From NCBI RefSeq assembly GCF_029543155.1, contig NZ_JARQXA010000001.1:62001-126000 (forward strand): 64,000 nt of DNA, read 5' to 3'. Source of the DNA: Sphingomonas sp. HITSZ_GF (GTDB lineage: Bacteria > Pseudomonadota > Alphaproteobacteria > Sphingomonadales > Sphingomonadaceae). The stretch's first letter is position 1. Each line of letters opens with the position of its first letter. Positions 26,578-40,599 of the stretch are shown piece by piece. The notes beneath the pieces are model-generated. The model did not search any database. It was not told the origin of the DNA and saw only the letters and a program-made list of their open reading frames with translations. A program made the position numbers and the translations under genes.

Positions 26578-28464
26578 CTAGATCTCGACCTGGCTGCCCA
26601 GCTCGACCACGCGGTTGGTGGGGAGCTTGAAGAACTCCATCGCGCTTTCGGCGTTGCGGACCATCCAGGCGAAGAGCTTCTCGCGCCACAGCGCCATGCC
26701 GGGCCGGGCCGAGGGGATCAGCGTCTGGCGGGCGAGGAAATAGCTGGTCTCCATCGGCTTGAACGCTTCGCCGACGGCATCGCCCAGCGCGCGCAGCGCG
26801 GCGGGGATATCGACCTCGTCCATGAAGCCATAGTGAAGGATCGTGCGGTAAAAGCCCTCGCCAAGCGACTTCACTTCGCTGCGCGCTTCGGGCGTGACAT
26901 GCGGTATCTGCTCGATCGCGACAGTGAGGATCACGATGCGCTCATGCAGCACCTTGTTGTGCTTGAGGTTGTGGAGCAGCGCCGGGGGAATGTCGTCGGT
27001 GCTGGCGAGGAAGACCGCGGTGCCCGGCACGCGCTGGACCGAATGGCCGGCGGACTTGATGAACAGCTCGATCGGAACCGCGCCTTCGTGCAGCCGCGCG
27101 CGGACGAGCTTGCGTCCGGTCGCCCAGGTCGTGAGCAGGACGAAGACCACCGCGGCGACGAGCAGCGGGAACCAGCCGCCATCGGGGATCTTGGTGACGT
27201 TCGAGGCGAAATAGGCGCCGTCGATCAGCAGGAAGCCGCCGGTGACGATGCCCGCCAGCACCGGCGGCCATTTCCACACGGCGAAGGTCAGCACGCCAAG
27301 CATGCAGGCGGTGATGAACATCGTGCCGGTAACGGCGATGCCATAGGCAGCGGCGAGGTTGCTTGAGCTCTTGAAGCCGAGCACGAGCAGGATGACCATG
27401 ACCAGCAGCAGCCAGTTGGCCAGCGGCACATAGATCTGCCCGGCCGCCTTGGCGCTGGTGTGGAGGATGCGCAGGCGGGGCAGGAAGCCAAGCTGCACCG
27501 CCTGTTGCGTCACGGAGAACGCGCCCGAGATCACCGCCTGGCTGGCGATCACGGTCGCCATCGTCGCGAGGATCACGAGCGGGAGGCGGGCCCATTCGGG
27601 CGCCATCATGAAGAAGGGGTTCTGCACGGCCTCCGGATGGCTGAGCAGCAGCGCCGACTGGCCGAGATAGTTGAGCATCAGACAGGGGAAAGCGATGTAG
27701 AGCCAGGAGACCATGATCGCCTTGCGCCCGAAATGGCCCATGTCGGCATAGAGCGCCTCGGCCCCGGTCACCGCCAGCACGACCGAGCCCAGCGCCAGAA
27801 AGGCCAGCAGCGGATCTAGCGCGAAGAAGTGGACCGCGTAGCGCGGGTCGAGCGCCCAGAGGATCTCCGGATTGCCGGCGATGCCGATCACGCCCAGCAC
27901 GGCGAGCACCGCGAAATAGGCGAGCATGATCGGGCCGAACAGCTTGCCGACGCTCGCCGTGCCGCGCGACTGGATCGCGAACAGCGCGATCAGGATGACG
28001 ATCGAGATGGGCAGCACCAGTTCGGCCATTTGTGCCTCCACCGTCGCCAGGCCCTCGACGGCGGATAGCACCGAGATCGCCGGGGTGATGATCGCGTCGC
28101 CATAGAAGAGCGCGGTGGCGATCACGCCCAGGATGGTGATCCAGGGCGTCCAGCGCGTCTCGCCCAGCTTGCGGGCGATCAGCGCGAGCAGCGCCAGGCT
28201 GCCGCCTTCGCCCTTGTTGTCGGCGCGCAGGATGATGACGACATATTTAAGCGTCACCACCAGCACCATCGTCCAGAAGATCAGCGAGAGCACCCCGAAG
28301 ATGTGCGCGCGGTCCACCGCCAGCGGATGGTGGCCGATGAAGCTTTCCTTGAGCGAATAGAGCGGCGAGGTGCCGATATCGCCGAACACCACGCCGATCG
28401 CGCCGATCGCGAGGGTGCTGAGCCGGTCCTGATGGCCGTGATGGGCCGCGGTCTCGGTGTCCAA
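26578..28464 (-). CDS. kup: Low-affinity potassium uptake transporter Kup
   Basis: The 628-residue protein has the Kup signature near its N-terminus ([21 protein letters not shown]), about 12 membrane segments ([32 protein letters not shown]) and a C-terminal cytoplasmic domain. Kup family members are proton-coupled potassium importers of about 620-630 residues. The preferred start is the TTG at 28464, six bases after GAAAGG; a GTG at 28488 is the alternative. It diverges from the kdp operon, pairing constitutive and inducible potassium uptake at one locus. Confidence 0.93.
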   Translation of the reverse strand: MDTETAAHHGHQDRLSTLAIGAIGVVFGDIGTSPLYSLKESFIGHHPLAVDRAHIFGVLSLIFWTMVLVVTLKYVVIILRADNKGEGGSLALLALIARKLGETRWTPWITILGVIATALFYGDAIITPAISVLSAVEGLATVEAQMAELVLPISIVILIALFAIQSRGTASVGKLFGPIMLAYFAVLAVLGVIGIAGNPEILWALDPRYAVHFFALDPLLAFLALGSVVLAVTGAEALYADMGHFGRKAIMVSWLYIAFPCLMLNYLGQSALLLSHPEAVQNPFFMMAPEWARLPLVILATMATVIASQAVISGAFSVTQQAVQLGFLPRLRILHTSAKAAGQIYVPLANWLLLVMVILLVLGFKSSSNLAAAYGIAVTGTMFITACMLGVLTFAVWKWPPVLAGIVTGGFLLIDGAYFASNVTKIPDGGWFPLLVAAVVFVLLTTWATGRKLVRARLHEGAVPIELFIKSAGHSVQRVPGTAVFLASTDDIPPALLHNLKHNKVLHERIVILTVAIEQIPHVTPEARSEVKSLGEGFYRTILHYGFMDEVDIPAALRALGDAVGEAFKPMETSYFLARQTLIPSARPGMALWREKLFAWMVRNAESAMEFFKLPTNRVVELGSQVEI

Positions 28465-28546
28465 GATGGACCTTTCGTTGTCCGGCACCGCCCTCGGCGC
28501 CGACGAACCCGCCAAATATGCGCGTGCGCGCGGGGCCGCCAACGAT

Positions 28547-28563
28547 TTTATGGAATCTTTATG
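28547..28563. promoter_or_regulatory. Candidate KdpE binding site upstream of the kdp operon
   Basis: TTTATG-N5-TTTATG is a direct repeat with an 11-bp period, the same spacing as the TTTATA/TTTACA repeats bound by KdpE in E. coli. It lies in an AT-rich patch of otherwise GC-rich DNA, 81 bp before the first kdp-operon gene. Binding is inferred. Confidence 0.5.
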
Positions 28564-28643
28564 CGGCGCCGTAACTTCCCCGTGGAACCTTAACTGGCCT
28601 CCGCCCCACATCGCCGCCCGCAACATATTGTGGGAGTGCGACT

Positions 28644-28946
28644 GTGCGGGCGTTTCTTCGCCGTCTGGAACGTGGAGCCGGTGGCTGGCCGGCGCAGCTG
28701 GGGCTTCGGCTCGGCGGCGCGGCGATGCTGGGCCTCTGCGCGCTGGCGGCATGGGCGCTCACCGTATCGATGCACCGCCCGCCGCTGCACAGTGCCGACC
28801 CCGCCGAATATGGCGAGGCCATTTTTTCCGTAATCGCCTGGGGGCTGGGCTGGGCGCTGCTGATCGAGGGGCCGGGCCTGTTCCGGCTGATCCCCGTGCC
28901 GCCGCGCCATGCCCGCTTTGATCGCCAACAAGGACCCACATCATGA
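28644..28946 (+). CDS. Small two-segment membrane protein at the head of the kdp operon
   Basis: Starts at a GTG eight bases after GGGAG. The 100-residue product has two hydrophobic segments (about 22-42 and 60-80) joined by a short polar loop, with arginine-rich ends. I do not recognise the family. Its stop overlaps the start of the next small ORF, placing it in the kdp transcript. A KdpFABC-associated accessory role is possible but unsupported beyond position. Confidence 0.6.
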   Translation: MRAFLRRLERGAGGWPAQLGLRLGGAAMLGLCALAAWALTVSMHRPPLHSADPAEYGEAIFSVIAWGLGWALLIEGPGLFRLIPVPPRHARFDRQQGPTS

Positions 28947-29026
28947 CCGACCTGATCTGGCTGGGGGTGCTCGCGGGGCTGTTCCTGCTCACCCTCGCCT
29001 GTGTTCGCCTTTGCGACCAGGCTTGA
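28943..29026 (+). CDS. 27-residue membrane microprotein upstream of kdpF
   Basis: The product, [18 protein letters not shown] plus nine residues, is a single membrane helix with a charged C-terminal tail. Its ATG overlaps the stop of the preceding gene (ATGA), and it ends 11 bp before kdpF. The first half resembles small ORFs often seen before kdpF or kdpA in proteobacteria, but its function is unknown. It could be a second KdpF-like subunit. Confidence 0.6.
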   Translation: MTDLIWLGVLAGLFLLTLACVRLCDQA

Positions 29027-29037
29027 GGAGAACCACC

Positions 29038-29127
29038 ATGCCGCTGCCTCTCGCGCTCGCCGGGCTCACTGCCCTGGGCCTGCTCATCTACCTCGTGGCC
29101 GTGCTCGTCCGGCCCGAGCGCTTCTGA
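29038..29127 (+). CDS. kdpF: Potassium-transporting ATPase subunit F
   Basis: A 29-residue single-helix protein (MPLPLALAGLTALGLLIYLV, then AVLVRPERF) with the family's LVRPERF ending. KdpF stabilises the KdpABC complex in the inner membrane. GAGGAG lies upstream of the ATG. The gene is 12 bp before kdpA. Confidence 0.93.
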   Translation: MPLPLALAGLTALGLLIYLVAVLVRPERF

Positions 29128-29139
29128 TCGGATTTCACC

Positions 29140-30843
29140 ATGACCGTACAAGGCTGGATGCTGATCCTTGTCTTTGTCCTCATCCTCGTCGCGCTCGCAA
29201 AGCCGGTGGGGCTGTGGCTGTTCGCCATCTATGAAGGGCGGCGCACGCCGTTCCACACCGTGCTCGGCCCCGTCGAGCGCGGCTTCTACAAGCTTGCCGG
29301 CGTTGATCCGAACGCCGAGCAGGGCTGGCGCCGCTATGCGCTGCACATGCTGGCCTTCCAGCTCGCGACGCTGATCTTCACCTACCTCGTGCTGCGCTTC
29401 CAGGACGTGCTGCCGATGAACCCGCGCGGGCTCGCCGGCCTCACGCCGGACGGCGCGATGAACACGGCGATCAGCTTCACCACCAACACCAACTGGCAGT
29501 GGTATTCGGGCGAGGTTGCTCTCTCGAACCTCAGCCAAATGCTGGGGCTGACCATCCATAACTTCGCCTCGGCAGCCACCGGCATCGCCATCGCCTTCGC
29601 GCTGTTCCGCGGCTTTGCCCGCAAGCAGGCGGCGGGGATCGGCAATTTCTGGGCCGACCTCACCCGGGTGACGCTCTACGTTCTGCTGCCGCTCTGCATC
29701 GTCTATGCGCTGTACCTGATCGCCAGCGGCGTGCCGCAGACCTTCACGTCGCTGGTCGATGCGACCACGCTTGAGGGCGCGAAACAGTCGATCGCATTGG
29801 GTCCGGTCGCGTCGCAGGAAGCGATCAAGATGCTCGGCACCAACGGTGGCGGCTTCTTCAACGCCAATTCGGCGCATCCGTTCGAGAACCCGAGCGCGCT
29901 GACCAACTTCATCCAGATGCTGTCGATCTTCGTGCTCGGCGTCGGCCTGACCTACACCTTTGGCAAAGCCGTGGGTAACACCCGCCAGGGCTGGGCGATC
30001 CTCGCCGCGATGCTGACGCTGTTCCTGATCGGCGCGGGCGTGACCTATTGGCAGGAAGCCGCCGGCAACCCCGTGCTGCATCACCTGGGCCTCGCCGGCG
30101 GCAACATGGAGGGCAAGGAAGTCCGCTTCGGCATTGCCGCCAGCGCGCTCTTCGCCACCGTCACCACCGCGGCCTCGTGCGGCGCGGTCAATGCGATGCA
30201 CGACAGCTTCACTGCGATCGGCGGCCTTGTGCCGCTGTTCAACATGCAGCTCGGCGAAGTCGTGGTCGGCGGCGTCGGCGCAGGCATCTATGGCTTCCTG
30301 CTCTTCGCCATCCTCGCGGTGTTCGTCGCGGGCCTGATGGTCGGCCGCACACCCGAATATGTCGGCAAGAAGATCGAGGGCCGCGAAGTGAAGCTCGCGG
30401 TGCTGGCCATCGCGGTGCTGCCGCTGATGATCCTGGGCGGCACTGCGCTCGCCTCAGTATTGCCGGCCGGCCTTGCGGGTCCGCTCAACAAGGGGCCGCA
30501 CGGCTTCAGCGAGATCCTCTACGCCTTCACCTCCGCTGCCGCCAATAACGGCTCGGCCTTTGCCGGCATCACTTCGGGCACGCCGTTCTACAACGGCCTG
30601 CTTGGGGTCGCGATGTGGGTGGGCCGCTTCTTCATCATCGTGCCCGTGCTCGCCATCGCCGGCAGCCTGGCCGCGAAGAAGGTGCATCCGGAAAGCGCGG
30701 GTTCGTTCCCGACCACCGGACTGCTGTGGATCGGCCTGCTCGTCGGCATCATCCTGATCCTGGGCGGCCTTACCTTCCTGCCCAGCCTCGCGCTCGGTCC
30801 CATCGCCGATCATCTCGCGATGATCCACGGCCAGCTCTTCTGA
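29140..30843 (+). CDS. kdpA: Potassium-transporting ATPase subunit A (channel-like subunit)
   Basis: The 567-residue polytopic protein has the four KdpA pore loops: [12 protein letters not shown] (about 113-124), [37 protein letters not shown] and [15 protein letters not shown]. It forms the potassium-selective translocation path of the KdpFABC pump. Length is usual for the family. It is followed after 11 bp by kdpB. Confidence 0.97.
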   Translation: MTVQGWMLILVFVLILVALAKPVGLWLFAIYEGRRTPFHTVLGPVERGFYKLAGVDPNAEQGWRRYALHMLAFQLATLIFTYLVLRFQDVLPMNPRGLAGLTPDGAMNTAISFTTNTNWQWYSGEVALSNLSQMLGLTIHNFASAATGIAIAFALFRGFARKQAAGIGNFWADLTRVTLYVLLPLCIVYALYLIASGVPQTFTSLVDATTLEGAKQSIALGPVASQEAIKMLGTNGGGFFNANSAHPFENPSALTNFIQMLSIFVLGVGLTYTFGKAVGNTRQGWAILAAMLTLFLIGAGVTYWQEAAGNPVLHHLGLAGGNMEGKEVRFGIAASALFATVTTAASCGAVNAMHDSFTAIGGLVPLFNMQLGEVVVGGVGAGIYGFLLFAILAVFVAGLMVGRTPEYVGKKIEGREVKLAVLAIAVLPLMILGGTALASVLPAGLAGPLNKGPHGFSEILYAFTSAAANNGSAFAGITSGTPFYNGLLGVAMWVGRFFIIVPVLAIAGSLAAKKVHPESAGSFPTTGLLWIGLLVGIILILGGLTFLPSLALGPIADHLAMIHGQLF

Positions 30844-30854
30844 GGTCCATTTCC

Positions 30855-32867
30855 ATGACGACCGCAACCCTGTTCACGCCGTCGCTGATCGGCCCTGCCA
30901 TCGGCGACGCGTTCAAGAAGCTGAACCCCCGCGCGCTGGTGAAGAACCCTGTGCTCTTCACCACCGCCGTGGTGGCGATGCTGCTCACAATGCTGCTCTT
31001 CATCGGCGGCACCAACCTGTCGCTGGGCTTCCAGATCCAGCTGATCGTGTGGCTCTGGCTCACCGTCCTGTTCGGCACCTTTGCCGAGGCGCTGGCAGAG
31101 GGCAGGGGCCGTGCCCAGGCCGCTTCGCTGCGCGCCACCAAGTCCGAGCTGACTGCGAAGCTCCCGAACGGCAAGACCGTTCCGGCCTCGCAGCTCAAGA
31201 AGGGCGATACCGTCCTCGTCCATACCGGCGATCTGATCCCGGCGGACGGCGAGGTGATCGAAGGCGTCGCCTCGGTCAATGAAAGTGCGATCACCGGCGA
31301 AAGCGCGCCGGTGATCCGTGAGGCGGGCGGCGATCGCTCGGCCGTCACTGCCGGCACCCGGGTGATCTCGGACCAGATCAAGGTTCGCGTCACCCAGGAG
31401 CCGGGCCAGGGCTTTCTCGACCGGATGATCGCGCTGGTCGAAGGCGCCGAGCGCCAGAAGACCCCGAACGAGATCGCGCTGACGATCCTGCTCGTCGGCC
31501 TGACGATCATCTTCCTGATCGCCGTCTCGACCATTCCGGGCTTTGCTTCCTATGCGGGCGGCGAAGTGCCGGTGGCGATCCTGGCCGCGCTGCTGATCAC
31601 CCTGATCCCGACCACGATCGCAGCCCTGCTATCGGCGATCGGCATCGCCGGCATGGACCGTCTCGTCCGCTTCAACGTGCTCGCCAAGTCGGGCCGTGCG
31701 GTGGAAGCAGCCGGCGACATCGACGTGCTGCTGCTCGACAAGACCGGCACGATCACCATTGGCGACCGCGCGGCGAGCGACTTCCGCCCGCTGGGCGGTG
31801 TCTCGACCGAGGAGCTGGCCCGTGCTGCGCTGCTCGCCAGCCTTGCCGACGAAACGCCCGAGGGTCGCTCGGTCGTCACGCTTGCCCAGGGCAAGTACGC
31901 GGTGGCGACCAAGGCGCTGCCGGCCGGTGCTGAGATCATCCCGTTCACTGCGCAGACCCGCATCTCGGGTGTCCGCATGGGCGAGAACCTGATCCAGAAG
32001 GGCGCCGTCGATGCGATCCTGCGCGCCCATCCGGGGCTGGGCGATACCGCGGTGGCCGGCGATCTGCGTCGCGTCTCCGAGGAGATCGCGCGCCAGGGCC
32101 AGACTCCGCTTGCAGTGGCCGAGGATGGCCGTCTGCTCGGCGTGATCGCGCTCAAGGACGTGGTGAAGGCGGGCGTGCGCGAGCGGTTCGGCGAGCTGCG
32201 CCGGATGGGCATCCGCACCGTGATGATCACCGGTGACAATCCCCTCACTGCCGCGGCAATCGCTGCCGAGGCCGGGGTGGACGACTTCCTCGCGGAAGCC
32301 ACGCCCGAGGACAAGCTCGCGCTGATCCGCAAGGAACAGCAGGGCGGTCGCCTGGTCGCGATGTGCGGCGACGGCACCAACGACGCCCCGGCGCTGGCGC
32401 AATCGGACGTCGGCGTGGCGATGAACACCGGCACCCAGGCGGCGCGCGAGGCGGGCAACATGGTCGACCTCGACAGCGATCCGACCAAGCTCATCGAGAT
32501 CGTCGGCCTCGGCAAGCAGCTGCTGATGACGCGCGGCGCGCTGACCACCTTCTCGGTGGCCAATGATATCGCCAAGTATTTCGCGATCATCCCGGCGATG
32601 TTCATCGTGCTTTACCCGTCGCTCGGCGTGCTCAACGTGATGCAGCTCGCCAGCCCGCAAAGTGCGATCCTCTCGGCGATCATCTTCAATGCGCTGATCA
32701 TCCCGTGCCTCGTCCCGCTGGCGCTGAAGGGCGTGACGTATCGCCCGATCGGTGCAGGTCCGCTGCTCGCCCGCAACCTGGCGATCTATGGTCTGGGCGG
32801 CGTGCTGGCGCCGTTCGTGGGGATCAAGCTGATCGATCTGGTCGTCGCCGGACTGGGGCTGGCGTGA
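30855..32867 (+). CDS. kdpB: Potassium-transporting ATPase subunit B (P-type ATPase)
   Basis: The 670-residue P-type ATPase has the dephosphorylation motif TGES (about 147-150), phosphorylation motif DKTGT with Asp at about 295, and the hinge motif GDGTNDAPA (about 505-513). The membrane segment around [17 protein letters not shown] carries the KdpB-type proline motif. It hydrolyses ATP to drive uptake through KdpA. All key residues are present. The start at 30855 opens the conserved N-terminus; upstream in-frame codons overlap kdpA. Confidence 0.97.
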   Translation: MTTATLFTPSLIGPAIGDAFKKLNPRALVKNPVLFTTAVVAMLLTMLLFIGGTNLSLGFQIQLIVWLWLTVLFGTFAEALAEGRGRAQAASLRATKSELTAKLPNGKTVPASQLKKGDTVLVHTGDLIPADGEVIEGVASVNESAITGESAPVIREAGGDRSAVTAGTRVISDQIKVRVTQEPGQGFLDRMIALVEGAERQKTPNEIALTILLVGLTIIFLIAVSTIPGFASYAGGEVPVAILAALLITLIPTTIAALLSAIGIAGMDRLVRFNVLAKSGRAVEAAGDIDVLLLDKTGTITIGDRAASDFRPLGGVSTEELARAALLASLADETPEGRSVVTLAQGKYAVATKALPAGAEIIPFTAQTRISGVRMGENLIQKGAVDAILRAHPGLGDTAVAGDLRRVSEEIARQGQTPLAVAEDGRLLGVIALKDVVKAGVRERFGELRRMGIRTVMITGDNPLTAAAIAAEAGVDDFLAEATPEDKLALIRKEQQGGRLVAMCGDGTNDAPALAQSDVGVAMNTGTQAAREAGNMVDLDSDPTKLIEIVGLGKQLLMTRGALTTFSVANDIAKYFAIIPAMFIVLYPSLGVLNVMQLASPQSAILSAIIFNALIIPCLVPLALKGVTYRPIGAGPLLARNLAIYGLGGVLAPFVGIKLIDLVVAGLGLA

Positions 32868-32885
32868 AGGCAGGTTGAAAGAAAA

Positions 32886-32972
32886 CCGTTCGTGCTGAGC
32901 TTGTCGAAGCACGGCTCTCCACCCGCGATCCGCTCGCGGTGAGGCGCCCTTCGACAGGCTCAGGGCGAACGG
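32886..32972. repeat. REP-like inverted repeat between kdpB and kdpC
   Basis: The arms CCGTTCGTGCTGAGCTTGTC... and ...GACAGGCTCAGGGCGAACGG are inverted copies with a few mismatches, around a GC-rich centre. Units of the TTCG-CCTGAG-CTTGTCGAAG type are scattered widely in proteobacterial genomes. Here the element lies in the 121-bp gap inside the kdp operon, where a folded RNA could protect or attenuate the message. Confidence 0.85.
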
Positions 32973-32988
32973 AGGAAAGGAATTCGAT

Positions 32989-33588
32989 ATGCTCAAAGAC
33001 TTCACCACAGCATTCCGTCCGGCACTTGTCCTGACGTTGCTCTTCGCCGCCCTGCTCGGCATTGCCTATCCGGCGGCACTTACCGGCATTGGCCAGGTCG
33101 CCTTTCCGCACCAGGCCAATGGCAGCCTGATCGAAGAGAATGGCCAGGTCCGCGGCTCCGAGCTGCTCGGCCAGAACTTCGCCGGCGCCGGCTATTTCCA
33201 CGGCCGTCCCTCGGCCGCGGGTGCCGACGGCAACGACGCCACCGCCTCGTCCGGCTCGAATCTCGGCCCGGCGTCGCAGGCACTCCATGATCGCGTGGCG
33301 AAGGACATCGCTGCGACCCGCACTACACCAGGCAATTCGGTTCCCGCCGATCTGGTGACCACCTCCGCCTCGGGGCTGGACCCTGACATCAGCCCCGAGG
33401 CGGCCTTTTACCAGGTCGATCGCGTTGCCAAGACGCGCGGCGTGAGCGCGGAAAAGGTGCGTGCGATCGTGAATGCCCATCTGGAACAGCCGATCCTCGG
33501 CTTCCTGGGTGAACCGCATGTCAACGTGCTGGCGCTCAATCGCGATCTCGACAAGCAGATGGCCCTCGGCGCAAAAGCTGCTGAGTGA
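32989..33588 (+). CDS. kdpC: Potassium-transporting ATPase subunit C
   Basis: The 199-residue protein has one N-terminal membrane helix (about 9-32) and the KdpC body: RGSELLGQNFAGAGYFHGRPSA (in parts), SGSNLGP and the C-terminal LNVLALN-like VNVLALNRDLD. KdpC assists assembly and potassium affinity of the pump. GGAGGAAAGG precedes the ATG, just after the REP element. Its stop overlaps the kdpD start. Confidence 0.96.
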   Translation: MLKDFTTAFRPALVLTLLFAALLGIAYPAALTGIGQVAFPHQANGSLIEENGQVRGSELLGQNFAGAGYFHGRPSAAGADGNDATASSGSNLGPASQALHDRVAKDIAATRTTPGNSVPADLVTTSASGLDPDISPEAAFYQVDRVAKTRGVSAEKVRAIVNAHLEQPILGFLGEPHVNVLALNRDLDKQMALGAKAAE

Positions 33589-36239
33589 GCGCCGAAGACA
33601 AACGACCCGATCCTGACGCCCTTCTGCGCGCCGCCGCGCAGGAGGGCGTTGGCCGTCTGAAAGTGTTCCTCGGCGCGGCGCCGGGGGTCGGCAAGACCTA
33701 TGAGATGCTCACCGAGGCCGCGGCGCGGCGCAAGGCGGGCGTGGATGTGGTCATCGGTGTGGTCGAGACGCATGGCCGCGCCGAGACCGAGGCGCTGGTC
33801 CACGGGCTCGAGATCGTGCCGCGCCGGCCGGTGGAGTATCATGGCCGCAGCATCGCCGAGATGGATATCGACGCGATCCTGGCGCGGGCGCCGGATCTCG
33901 TGCTGGTCGACGAGCTCGCCCACACCAACGCGCCGGGCAGCCGGCATGACAAGCGCTACCAGGACGTCAAGGAACTGCTGGCGGCGGGGATCGACGTCTA
34001 TTCCACCGTCAACATCCAGCACATCGAGAGCCTGAACGACGTCGTCGCCAGCTTCACGAAGGTGCGGGTGCGCGAAACCGTTCCAGATCGCGTGCTGGAG
34101 GCGGCGGATATCGAGATCGTCGATCTGCCGCCCGACGAGCTGATCGAGCGCCTGCGCGAGGGCAAGGTCTATGTGCCCGAGGAAGCGACCCGCGCGCTCG
34201 GCCATTTCTTCTCCAAGTCGAACCTGACTGCGCTGCGCGAGTTGGCGCTGCGCCGCGCGGCACAGGCCGTCGATGCGCAGATGCTCGACTATCTGCGCAC
34301 CCATGCCCTTGCCGGGACCTGGGCGGCGAGCGAGCGGCTGGTGGTTGCGGTGAGTGAGCTACCGGGTTCCGGCGAGCTCGTTCGCGCCGCCAAGCGCATC
34401 GCCGATGGCCTGCGCGCGCCCTGGACCGCGGTGCATATCGAGACGCCGCGCACCGCCCGGCTGAGCGACGCCGAAAATGCCCAGGTCGCTGCCTCGCTCC
34501 ACCTCGCCAGCCAGTTGGGCGGGCAAGTGGCAACGGTGCCGGCGGAATCGGTGATCGAAGGGCTCAAGCAGTTCACCACCGAGGCACGCGCCACCCAGCT
34601 GATCGTCGGCAAGTCTCTGCGCTCGCGCTGGTTCGAGCTGCGCCACGGATCGGTGGTCGATCGGCTGGTGCGCGAGACGCCAGGCGTGGCGGTGCATGTG
34701 CTGCCGATGGCGACCGAGACGCGGCACAATGGCGCCCGGCCAGCGATCGATATCGGTTCGCGTGAAGCCTATATCGTGTCGCTGGGTCTGACCGCGCTCG
34801 TCACGCTGGTCGGCGCGCTTTTCCCCGAAGGCGCGATCACCAATATCGGCTTGCTGTATCTGCTGCCCGTGATGGTAGCGGCCACGCGCTACGGCGTTTG
34901 GCCGGGCGTGATCACCGGGCTGGTCTCGTCGCTCGCCTATAATTTCTTCTTCATCCCGCCGACCCACACCTTCACCATCCAGGATCCCCGCAACATCCTG
35001 ACCGTGATGGTGCTGCTTGGCGTCGCGGTGGTTTCCAGCCAGCTTGCCGCGCGGGTGCGCGTCCAGGCCGATCTCGCCCGGCGGAGCGCCACGCAGAACA
35101 GCTCGCTCGCCGGCTTCGCCCGGCTGCTCACCGGCCTCTCCACCCGCGAGGAGCTGGGCGCGGTGCTCTGCTCCGAAGTCTCCCGCCTGTTCGGCGCGCA
35201 TACCGTGCTGCTGTTGCCGGAGGGCGGCCGGCTAAACCTTGCCGCCGCGCATCCCGAGGATCCCGGGCTGGAGACGCTGGAACTGGCGGCCGCGCAGTGG
35301 GCCTATGACCAGAACCAGCCCGCCGGGCGCGGATCGGACACGCTCACTGCGTCCGAATGGCTGTTCAACCCGCTGGCCACCGGCGACCGCGTTCTTGGCG
35401 TGTTCGGCCTTGCCAATCCCGATGCCGCCGCGCCGCTGCGATCGGACCAGCTGCCGCTGCTGCTCAGCCTGATCGATCAGGCGGCGCTGGCGCTTGAGCG
35501 CGTCTCGCTCGAAACCGAGATGGCGACGATCACCCAGCTCAAGGAGCGCGATCGGTTGCGCGCCGCCTTGCTCTCCTCGGTCAGCCACGATCTGCGCACC
35601 CCGCTCACCACGATCCTCGGCATGCTCGGCGAGATGCAGCCGGCGAGCGAGGTGCAGGGCGAGCAGCTTTCCGCCGCCCGTGCCGAGGCCGAGCGGCTCA
35701 ACCGCTTCGTCGCCAATCTGCTCGACATGGTCCGGATCGAGGCGGGGGCGCTCCACCAGTCGATCGAGCCGGTCGATCTGGCCGAGGCGGCGGCGGCGGC
35801 GGTGCATGACCTGCGCCGCGTGCTGGAGGATCATCCGATCCGGCTCGATGTGTCGCCCGAATTGCCCTTCGTCTCGGTCGATCCGCAGCTCTTTCACCAT
35901 TGCCTGATCAACCTGATCGAGAATGCCGGCAAATATGGCGATCCCGGCTCGCCGATCCTGATCGCCGCGCGCCGCCAGCCGGGCAGCATGACCTTGAGCG
36001 TCACCGATGAAGGCCCCGGCCTGCCGCCCGGCGACGAGGCGCGGATCTTCGAGACCTTCACCCGGATCGAGGGGTCGGACCGTAAGGGCGGCACCGGCCT
36101 GGGGCTCGCCATCGTCAAGGGCTTTGCCGAGGCGATGGGCCTGTCCGTCTTCGCCGCCAATCGTCCCGATGGCGACGGCGCGGTTTTCACGATCCGCTTT
36201 CCCGAAACCCTGTTGCGCAAGGGGAGCGCCGGCGAATGA
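33585..36239 (+). CDS. kdpD: Sensor histidine kinase KdpD
   Basis: The GTG at 33585 overlaps the kdpC stop. The 884-residue product has the KdpD N-terminal domain with Walker A GAAPGVGKT (about 30-38) and VDELAHTNAPGSRH (about 108-121), a USP-like domain, a four-helix membrane block (about 395-485), a GAF-like region and the kinase core: SHDLRTP with phospho-accepting His at about 668, then DEGPGLPPGD and GGTGLGLAI. It senses potassium limitation or turgor and phosphorylates KdpE. Confidence 0.96.
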   Translation: MSAEDKRPDPDALLRAAAQEGVGRLKVFLGAAPGVGKTYEMLTEAAARRKAGVDVVIGVVETHGRAETEALVHGLEIVPRRPVEYHGRSIAEMDIDAILARAPDLVLVDELAHTNAPGSRHDKRYQDVKELLAAGIDVYSTVNIQHIESLNDVVASFTKVRVRETVPDRVLEAADIEIVDLPPDELIERLREGKVYVPEEATRALGHFFSKSNLTALRELALRRAAQAVDAQMLDYLRTHALAGTWAASERLVVAVSELPGSGELVRAAKRIADGLRAPWTAVHIETPRTARLSDAENAQVAASLHLASQLGGQVATVPAESVIEGLKQFTTEARATQLIVGKSLRSRWFELRHGSVVDRLVRETPGVAVHVLPMATETRHNGARPAIDIGSREAYIVSLGLTALVTLVGALFPEGAITNIGLLYLLPVMVAATRYGVWPGVITGLVSSLAYNFFFIPPTHTFTIQDPRNILTVMVLLGVAVVSSQLAARVRVQADLARRSATQNSSLAGFARLLTGLSTREELGAVLCSEVSRLFGAHTVLLLPEGGRLNLAAAHPEDPGLETLELAAAQWAYDQNQPAGRGSDTLTASEWLFNPLATGDRVLGVFGLANPDAAAPLRSDQLPLLLSLIDQAALALERVSLETEMATITQLKERDRLRAALLSSVSHDLRTPLTTILGMLGEMQPASEVQGEQLSAARAEAERLNRFVANLLDMVRIEAGALHQSIEPVDLAEAAAAAVHDLRRVLEDHPIRLDVSPELPFVSVDPQLFHHCLINLIENAGKYGDPGSPILIAARRQPGSMTLSVTDEGPGLPPGDEARIFETFTRIEGSDRKGGTGLGLAIVKGFAEAMGLSVFAANRPDGDGAVFTIRFPETLLRKGSAGE

Positions 36240-36919
36240 GCCAGCAGCCCAAGATCCTCGTCGTCGACGACGAGCCCGCCATCCGCCGCTTGCTGAGCGC
36301 GGGGTTGACGCGTGTCGGCTACCGGGTGGTCGAAGCGAGCACCGGACGCGATGCGCTGAGCGCGATGCAGATCGACAAGCCCGATGCGGTGCTGCTCGAC
36401 CTCGGCTTGCCGGATCGCGACGGGCTCGAGCTGGTGCCGCTCATCAAGGCGGCGGGCGCTTCGGTGCTGGTCGTCTCGGCGCGCGATGCCACCGATCAGA
36501 AGGTGGCCGCGCTCGATCTTGGGGCGGACGATTATGTCACCAAGCCCTTCGATACCGAGGAGGTGCTCGCCCGCATCCGCACCGCGCTGCGCCACCGCCT
36601 GTCCGCCGAAGCGGAGATGCCCGTGGTCCGCTTCGGCACGGTCGAGATCGATCTCGGCGCGCGGCTGGTCCGCAAGGGTGGGGAAGAGGTGCATCTGACG
36701 CCGAAGGAGTTCGGCTTTCTGGCGGAACTGGCCAAGCATCCGGGCCGGGTGGTGACGCACAGCCAGTTGCTGCGCACCGTCTGGGGTCCGGGGCATGAGC
36801 ACGATGTGGAGTATCTCCGGGTCGCCGCGCGCGGCGTGCGCCGCAAGCTGGAAGAGGATCCGGCGCTTCCCTCGGCGATCCGCAACGAGCCCGGTGTGGG
36901 TTATCGGCTGATGGCGTGA
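36236..36919 (+). CDS. kdpE: Response regulator KdpE
   Basis: An OmpR-type response regulator of 227 residues whose ATG overlaps the kdpD stop. The receiver domain shows Asp11-Asp12, phospho-accepting Asp55 (LLDLGLPD) and Lys103 (VTKPFD). The winged-helix domain includes LTPKEFGFLAELAKHPGRVV and the recognition region HDVEYLRVAARGVRRKLE (each shown in part). It should activate the kdp promoter, where a repeat of the right spacing exists. It ends exactly where the convergent oxoprolinase gene ends, with no terminator between them. Confidence 0.96.
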   Translation: MSQQPKILVVDDEPAIRRLLSAGLTRVGYRVVEASTGRDALSAMQIDKPDAVLLDLGLPDRDGLELVPLIKAAGASVLVVSARDATDQKVAALDLGADDYVTKPFDTEEVLARIRTALRHRLSAEAEMPVVRFGTVEIDLGARLVRKGGEEVHLTPKEFGFLAELAKHPGRVVTHSQLLRTVWGPGHEHDVEYLRVAARGVRRKLEEDPALPSAIRNEPGVGYRLMA

Positions 36920-40504
<3,585 letters not shown>

Positions 40505-40517
40505 CCATTCCTCCGAA

Positions 40518-40538
40518 TTATCGATAAATCGACGATAA
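40518..40538. promoter_or_regulatory. Candidate MarR-type operator in the oplAH/regulator divergent promoter
   Basis: TTATCGATAA, a perfect 10-bp palindrome, is followed by TCGACGATAA, giving overlapping inverted TTATCG half-sites in an AT-rich patch. It sits 14 bp before the oxoprolinase GTG and 62 bp before the regulator ATG, a position suited to repressing both. Confidence 0.5.
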
Positions 40539-40599
40539 GATATGTATAGGTTGACTTCGTTTGGCGCCAGCGCAATTCTGCCGGCAAGGGAGGCAGGGT

